The notes beneath the pieces were generated by a model. It was not told where the DNA came from and ran no database searches. It was given only the letters and a program-made list of their open reading frames with translations. From the NCBI GenBank assembly GCA_030838305.1, contig JAUTWY010000529.1, positions 1-9,512 on the forward strand: a stretch of 9,512 nucleotides of DNA, written 5' to 3'. Numbering within the stretch: the stretch's first letter is position 1; each line of letters begins with the position of its first letter. Both the position numbers and the translations under genes were made by a program. Below, one piece after another: positions 5,981 through 9,512 of the stretch. The DNA comes from Acidobacteriaceae bacterium. GTDB taxonomy: Bacteria > Acidobacteriota > Terriglobia > Terriglobales > Acidobacteriaceae.

Positions 5981-6895
5981 CTATCCGCCTGCTCCGGCAT
6001 CCAACGTCAGAAATTCGATCAGCGCGTGATTGAACTCCTCGGGGCATTCCTCATAGGGCAGATGTCCAACCCCCGGAAAAACGATGGACTTGGAATGCGG
6101 AAAGTATTCCGCCAGCCGCACTGCCGACGAAGCATACACTGCCAGATCTTTGCTGCCCCACATCAACAGCGTCGGAATACTCGCCAGCTTCGGCAGAACA
6201 GCTTCGAGCTGACGCAGATCGTCGGTCCATGTGCTCACGATACTCAACGCGTGTTCGAGCAATCCCGGCTTCGCCAGTGGCGCCATGTAGCCGGCAAGAG
6301 TTCCCGGCGGGATGTGCCCGCGGTCGCCATAAAGGCGCGAGTGGAAGTATGGAAACAAGAAACTCAGATGCGCGGCGCCAACCCGGAATAAGCCTCCCCC
6401 AAAATTACCGCCCACAAACGGCGCCAGCCACCGCCCATGTGCGGAATACGGATTCACCGGCGCCACCAGCACCAGCCGCCGCACGCGCAGATTAGAGATT
6501 TCCCCCAGGGATTCCGCAGCCGCCATCATCGCCACCGCGCCGCCGTGCGAAGTTCCCAACAGATCAAACGAAGAAATCCCCAGCCGCTCGATAAATCGCA
6601 GAAGACGCCGTGCCGTCCCGCCCATGGAATGATCGAGTCCCGCAGGACGATCCGAAAATCCCGCACCCAGCATGTCCGGCGCATACACCGTCACATAAGG
6701 CGCCAGCGCCGGAATCGTGTATCGCCACGAAAACGAATATCCCAGCAGCCCATGCAGCAGAATCAGTGCCGGCCCCGACCCCGCGCGCAAATAGCGCATG
6801 CGCGCGCCATCCAGATCCATCCAGTACTCTTCCACGGCTGCATTCGTTCCAGGAAAAGCTGACCTGGAAACTTCCGGATTTGATATCACAGACAA
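5981..6895 (-). CDS. Alpha/beta-fold hydrolase
   Basis: The 304-residue protein has a complete alpha/beta-hydrolase signature: oxyanion HGLLG (48-52), the DMLGAGFSDRP loop (74-84), nucleophile elbow GTSHGG with Ser116, acid Asp250 in WGSKD, and His278 in GVGHLPYEE. A lid of about 60 residues (151-215) rich in Gly, Phe and Leu lies between strands 6 and 7. Spacing and sequence resemble C-C hydrolases, haloperoxidase-like esterases and epoxide hydrolases, but the substrate is not identifiable. The start is most likely TTG at 6895, with GGGGAG 7 nt upstream; GTG two codons on or an ATG at residue 26 are alternatives, and the catalytic fold begins after residue 26 anyway. It is the first gene of the presumed three-gene unit. 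Confidence 0.92.
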   Translation of the reverse strand: MSVISNPEVSRSAFPGTNAAVEEYWMDLDGARMRYLRAGSGPALILLHGLLGYSFSWRYTIPALAPYVTVYAPDMLGAGFSDRPAGLDHSMGGTARRLLRFIERLGISSFDLLGTSHGGAVAMMAAAESLGEISNLRVRRLVLVAPVNPYSAHGRWLAPFVGGNFGGGLFRVGAAHLSFLFPYFHSRLYGDRGHIPPGTLAGYMAPLAKPGLLEHALSIVSTWTDDLRQLEAVLPKLASIPTLLMWGSKDLAVYASSAVRLAEYFPHSKSIVFPGVGHLPYEECPEEFNHALIEFLTLDAGAGG

Positions 6896-6986
6896 ATCTT
6901 TACTCCCCGAATCTGCCTACCCAAGACAACTCTTTGCCCGCCGCCAGATTCTATTTAAGTGAACATCGCCTCTGTTCGCTTCATTT

Positions 6987-7010
6987 GGGGAGCTTCGGCT
7001 CCCCGTTTTT
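6987..7010 (+). terminator. Strong Rho-independent terminator on the plus strand without an upstream plus-strand gene
   Basis: GGGGAGC (6987-6993), a TTCG tetraloop (6994-6997) and GCTCCCC (6998-7004) form a perfect 7-bp GC-rich stem followed by G and five T (7006-7010). On the minus strand the hairpin is followed by AAATG rather than a T-run, so the classic signature belongs to the plus strand. No plus-strand gene precedes it since the one ending at 3694. It may end a short non-coding RNA starting within 6896-6980, block antisense transcription, or still serve argD as a U-poor terminator. Confidence 0.75.
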
Positions 7011-7055
7011 GTAGTGTCCTCCTGGATCGAAGTTGATCTGGCGCGAAATGTAAAC

Positions 7056-7108
7056 TGTCATCCCGAGCGAAGGCGAAGAGCCTGCCCTGAGCTTGCCGAA
7101 GGGACTCC
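7056..7108. repeat. Dispersed intergenic repeat, CHPER/PELAEG type
   Basis: The stretch TGTCATCCCGAGCGAAGGCG, then AAGAGCCTGCCCTGAGC and TTGCCGAAGGGACTCC, is the recognizable TCATCCxGAGCGAAG...CCTGAGC...GCCGAAGGG repeat found between genes in several phyla and often mistaken for protein-coding DNA. The second half matches 2219-2247 in this window. Partial self-complementarity (CCCT...AGGG; CTTCG/CGAAG) suggests it folds. The two direct copies are seen; the wider distribution is from memory. Confidence 0.75.
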
Positions 7109-7233
7109 TTACCCGCCTACGCAACCACAAACCCTGCAAAGCGTTTCTATCGCGCGACTCTCGGCGCCCGTTCTCTGCGACCTGCGCGATCTAAAGCTCC
7201 TGATCTTCGCACGCAATCAGACCGCACCAGCTC

Positions 7234-8454
7234 TCACGCCGCCACCTTCCTCTTCTTCCGCAGCAATTTCTTCAGCACCCGCATCCCCTTATCCACATGC
7301 TTCTCCTCCAGCAAAAACGGAGGCAAGAACCTCACCACAGTATCCTGCGTCGAATTGAACAGCACGCCTTCCGCCAAAGCCGCATCCACAATCGGCCGCG
7401 CCGGAATCTCCAGATTGATTCCCTGAATCAATCCCCGCCCCCGCACTTCTTTCGCCGCCGGACTTTTCTCCGCAATTGCTTTCAATTCCTGCTGCAAGTA
7501 CGCGCCAACTTTATTCACGTTGTCCAGCAGCTTCTCATCTTCCACAATCGCCAGAAATTCCAACGCAACCCGGCAAGCCAGCGGACCGCCACCGAAAGTC
7601 GTTCCATGCTGCCCCGGAGAAATAGCATTGGCAAATTCTTCCTTCGCCAAAAAAGCTCCCAGCGGCAGCCCCGCCGCAATCGGTTTGGCAATCGCCACAA
7701 TATCCGGCATCACGCCAAAACTCTGAAACGCGAACATCGTCCCCGTGCGCCCCAGTCCGCACTGAATCTCATCAAAGATCAGTGCCGCCCGGTGCCGGTC
7801 CGCTGCCGCCCGGCATTCTTGCAGGAACTCGACCGAGCATTCATAAATTCCGCCTTCGCCAAAAATCGGCTCCAGCACAATCGCGCAAGTATTGTCATCA
7901 ACCGCCGCCCGCAACCCTTGAACGTCGTTCTGCGCGACAAACGTCACTTCTTCCAGCAGCGGCTCAAATCCCTTGCGATGTTTATCCTGCCCGGTCAGCG
8001 ACAGCGCCCCAAACGTCCGGCCATGATACGACCCTTGCAGCGCCACCAACCTGCACTTCGACTCGCCACCCGCGCGATGTCCCGCCAGCCGCGCCAGCTT
8101 GATCGATCCTTCAATCGCCTCAGTCCCGCTGTTCGAAAAAAACGCCCGCGCATTTCCAAAAGACTCGCCCGCGAGCGTGCACAGCTTCTCCGCCAGCGCC
8201 CCTTGATACTCGTGGTAATAAAGATTGGAGACGTGAATCAGCTTCCCCGCCTGCTCCCGAATCGTCTTCACGATTCGCGGATGCCCGTGCCCCAACGCAT
8301 TCACCCCCAGGCCCGAAACAAAGTCGAGGTAACGCCGGTCCTCCAGGTCGTAAAGAAATACGCCCTTCCCCCGCGTCAACACGATGGGATACCGGTTGTA
8401 AGTCCCCAACAAATACCGCCGCTCCAACTCCGCGATTTGTTCAAAAGTTTTCAT
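7234..8454 (-). CDS. argD: Class III PLP aminotransferase, probably acetylornithine aminotransferase
   Basis: The 406-residue cytoplasmic enzyme matches ArgD in length and motifs. N2-acetylornithine aminotransferase makes acetylornithine from acetylglutamate semialdehyde in arginine synthesis, and many ArgD also act in lysine synthesis. Visible are VSGLGVNALGHGHP (47-59), SNSGTEA (107-113, phosphate binding), GSYHGRTFGALS (141-152), the substrate-side EPIFGEGG (195-202), LIFDEIQCGLGRTG (225-238, Asp228 to the pyridine nitrogen), AIAKPIAAGLPLGAF (255-268, PLP lysine Lys257), HGTTFGGGPLAC (283-294), VRGRGLIQGINLE (337-349) and the C-terminal NSTQDTVVRFLPPF (367-380). I chose the ATG at 8454, just before the conserved region, with AAGG 6 nt upstream; the frame continues to 8601 only through the repeat element. 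4-aminobutyrate or ornithine aminotransferase are less likely alternatives. No other arg gene is in the window. Confidence 0.85.
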   Translation of the reverse strand: MKTFEQIAELERRYLLGTYNRYPIVLTRGKGVFLYDLEDRRYLDFVSGLGVNALGHGHPRIVKTIREQAGKLIHVSNLYYHEYQGALAEKLCTLAGESFGNARAFFSNSGTEAIEGSIKLARLAGHRAGGESKCRLVALQGSYHGRTFGALSLTGQDKHRKGFEPLLEEVTFVAQNDVQGLRAAVDDNTCAIVLEPIFGEGGIYECSVEFLQECRAAADRHRAALIFDEIQCGLGRTGTMFAFQSFGVMPDIVAIAKPIAAGLPLGAFLAKEEFANAISPGQHGTTFGGGPLACRVALEFLAIVEDEKLLDNVNKVGAYLQQELKAIAEKSPAAKEVRGRGLIQGINLEIPARPIVDAALAEGVLFNSTQDTVVRFLPPFLLEEKHVDKGMRVLKKLLRKKRKVAA

Positions 8455-8506
8455 AGGAAGCCTTGATTCTACCGCAAGACGATTGTGCCAATACGGGAAC
8501 GAAAAT

Positions 8507-8741
8507 CGTCCGGAGGACGTTTGACAATAGCCTGGCGTTGCAACGCCGGGTACGATTGTGGGTGTTGGAATCCCGTCCCGTGGGGACGGGTGAAATCGCA
8601 CCCCATCGCCGGCCCGTCATCGATACGTTCCCGAAAAACACTTGGTCGCAACGAATCATGCATCCCTCCGGGATGCCTCTTCGCATCGCCGCACTCACCC
8701 GGCGTTAAAAGACCGGGCTATTGTCAGGCGTCCTCCGGACG
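8507..8741. mobile_element. 235-bp MITE/REP-like element with inverted termini and a chain of hairpins
   Basis: The ends 8507-8532 and 8716-8741 are inverted copies matching at 24 of 26 positions (CGTCCGGAGGACG, then TT or CC, then TGACAATAGCC). The similarity continues inward to about 8550 and 8698, with CCTGGCGTTGCAACGCCGGG facing CCCGGCGTTAAAAGACCGGG. Within are short perfect hairpins: CGTCC-GGA-GGACG at each tip, CCTGGCGTT/AACGCCGGG (8531-8550, one G-T), CCCGTCCC-GTG-GGGACGGG (8572-8590) and GCATCCC-TCC-GGGATGC (8660-8676). No transposase frame is present, so it would have to be moved by an enzyme elsewhere. No target-site duplication is evident. It lies 52 bp upstream of the argD start and 179 bp from the next gene. 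Seen: all repeats. Inferred: mobility. Confidence 0.7.
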
Positions 8742-8920
8742 CGCGGCATTGGCGGTTCGCTCACGCTTTGCCGTTCTTGCTCAAATACCTTCCTCCACCT
8801 ATCCCCCCGCGAGACTGGCATGTTATCTTTTCCGGGCGATCCCTTCCTCAACATCTGTGACGACGCCGGACCGCCGGGCCCTGTGAGAACCAACTCAGCG
8901 TAACTACGAGGATTCCCGAC

Positions 8921-9512
8921 ATGCCACCCCTTCGCTTTGTACCCGACCCGCAAGCCGGCGGCAATGAGAAGCCTTACATCTTGTCTTATCTCGGTATGCG
9001 GCAGCTGGCCGGTTGGGTGGGATTTTTTCTTCCCTTCGCTGTAGCGTTGGGCAACCTGCCTCATGCATTGGAAGGATCCATCAGCGCCTATTACTTCACC
9101 CGCACGGGCGCATGGTTTGTTGGCAGCCTCTGGGTCATCGGTTTCTTCATGGTTTCCGCCCGGGGCTACGACAAATGGGACGAAATCGCGGGATGGCTCG
9201 CTGGCGTATTTGCCCTGGGCGTGGCTCTTATCCCGATGAACTACTGCGAGGTCAACTCTGGATGGGTCATGTATCGCGGCTGGCTGCATTGGACCTGCGC
9301 CGCCCTGCTCTTCATCGTTCTTGCACTGATGTGCTTGCTGTTGTTCAGAAAAACCGACGCGGTCAACCCCACGCCCAAAAAGTGTCTCCGCAACAAATTC
9401 TATGTTGCTTGCGGCTGGACCATTCTCGTTTGTATCGCTCTGATCGGCGTGTATTCGCTGCTAAAACATTTCGACTCGTCGCTGGCAGCCAAACTCGGCT
9501 ACTACAAACCCG
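8921..9512 (+). CDS. Multi-pass membrane protein, DUF998-like (3' end beyond window)
   Basis: An open frame from ATG 8921 runs without a stop to the window end (197 residues so far). GAGGA (8908-8912) lies 8 nt upstream. Predicted membrane segments are about 28-46 (LAGWVGFFLPFAVALG), 64-80, 89-106 (AGWLAGVFALGVALIP), 121-142 and 161-182. Conserved-looking landmarks are SYLGMRQLAGW, SISAYYFTRTGAWFVG, ARGYDKWDEIAGWLAG and a WLHWTCAALLF helix, which I associate with unannotated membrane proteins often labelled DUF998. The function is unknown. It reads away from argD and has no visible partner within the window. A 194-residue antisense frame across its start (9289 to 8705) is rejected because it lacks a ribosome site and enters the repeat element. 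Confidence 0.85.
   Translation, partial: MPPLRFVPDPQAGGNEKPYILSYLGMRQLAGWVGFFLPFAVALGNLPHALEGSISAYYFTRTGAWFVGSLWVIGFFMVSARGYDKWDEIAGWLAGVFALGVALIPMNYCEVNSGWVMYRGWLHWTCAALLFIVLALMCLLLFRKTDAVNPTPKKCLRNKFYVACGWTILVCIALIGVYSLLKHFDSSLAAKLGYYKP

Larger units (their letters stand above)
6896..7233. other. 338-bp intergenic region between argD and the hydrolase gene
   Basis: Both flanking genes read on the minus strand, so this gap holds the end of the argD transcript and the promoter of the hydrolase operon. It contains a terminator hairpin oriented for plus-strand transcription (6987-7010) and a dispersed repeat (7056-7108). I see no ribosome site with a credible frame. The frame from 7014 to 7358 is repeat-derived (it reads CHPERRRRACPELAEG) and antisense to the 3' end of argD. 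Confidence 0.65.

Noticed and set aside
7014..7358. 114-codon plus-strand open frame
   Set aside because: Its translation contains CHPERRRRACPELAEG, the hallmark of the dispersed non-coding repeat, and it then runs antisense into the argD 3' end.
7297..8466. 389-codon plus-strand open frame opposite argD
   Set aside because: The minus strand encodes a complete class III aminotransferase with all catalytic motifs; the plus frame is Arg/Gln-rich shadow sequence.
8455..8601. N-terminal extension of the aminotransferase to 8601
   Set aside because: The added 49 codons derive mostly from the inverted-repeat element and lack similarity to ArgD N-termini; the ATG at 8454 gives the normal family length.
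8705..9289. 194-codon minus-strand open frame
   Set aside because: It overlaps the plus-strand membrane protein with clear hydrophobic helices and a ribosome site, while this frame has neither and ends in the repeat element.

Overview
The window looks like a chromosomal segment from an acidobacterium (Acidobacteriota, probably Terriglobia/Koribacter-like). I infer this from three things: the large Ala/His/Gln/Pro and Tyr/Gly-rich secreted protein at 92-1849, whose WLTDYLVA core I associate with acidobacterial genomes; the 'CHPER...PELAEG' type of intergenic dispersed repeat; and the mix of strong AGGAGG-like ribosome sites with frequent TTG starts. No database search was possible. I see no tRNA, rRNA, CRISPR array, integrase, phage or defence cluster.

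Left part (1-2365): the minus strand carries the secreted low-complexity protein (92-1849), and downstream of it the first 14 codons of another gene run off the left edge (1-43). A 516-bp gene-poor stretch follows. It holds a 9-bp tandem repeat, a ~100-bp element bounded by perfect 10-bp inverted repeats, and a degenerate copy of the dispersed repeat family.

Centre (2366-4086): two plus-strand genes, both with TTG starts behind good Shine-Dalgarno sites, encode a DoxX-like membrane protein (2366-2785) and a small exported outer-membrane beta-barrel protein (3086-3694). The second converges on a 100-residue exported helical protein with an HDFGGHR motif (3784-4086, minus). A strong bidirectional terminator lies between them (3736-3768).

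Right-centre (4263-6895): three minus-strand genes with gaps of 54 and 26 bp look like one transcription unit, in the order alpha/beta hydrolase, TPR-thioredoxin (TlpA-like) exported protein, DedA membrane protein. All three suggest envelope or extracytoplasmic functions, but no shared pathway can be named.

Right (6896-9512): a 338-bp gap contains a textbook plus-strand terminator hairpin with no plus-strand gene before it, and a dispersed repeat. It is followed by a class III PLP aminotransferase, most likely ArgD of arginine biosynthesis (7234-8454, minus). Just upstream of argD lies a 235-bp element (8507-8741) with ~44-bp imperfect inverted termini and a chain of GC-rich hairpins, resembling a MITE or REP-type element. 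The window ends inside a plus-strand multi-pass membrane protein gene (8921-9512+). The most distinctive feature of the window is its non-coding repeat content, not a new enzyme system.
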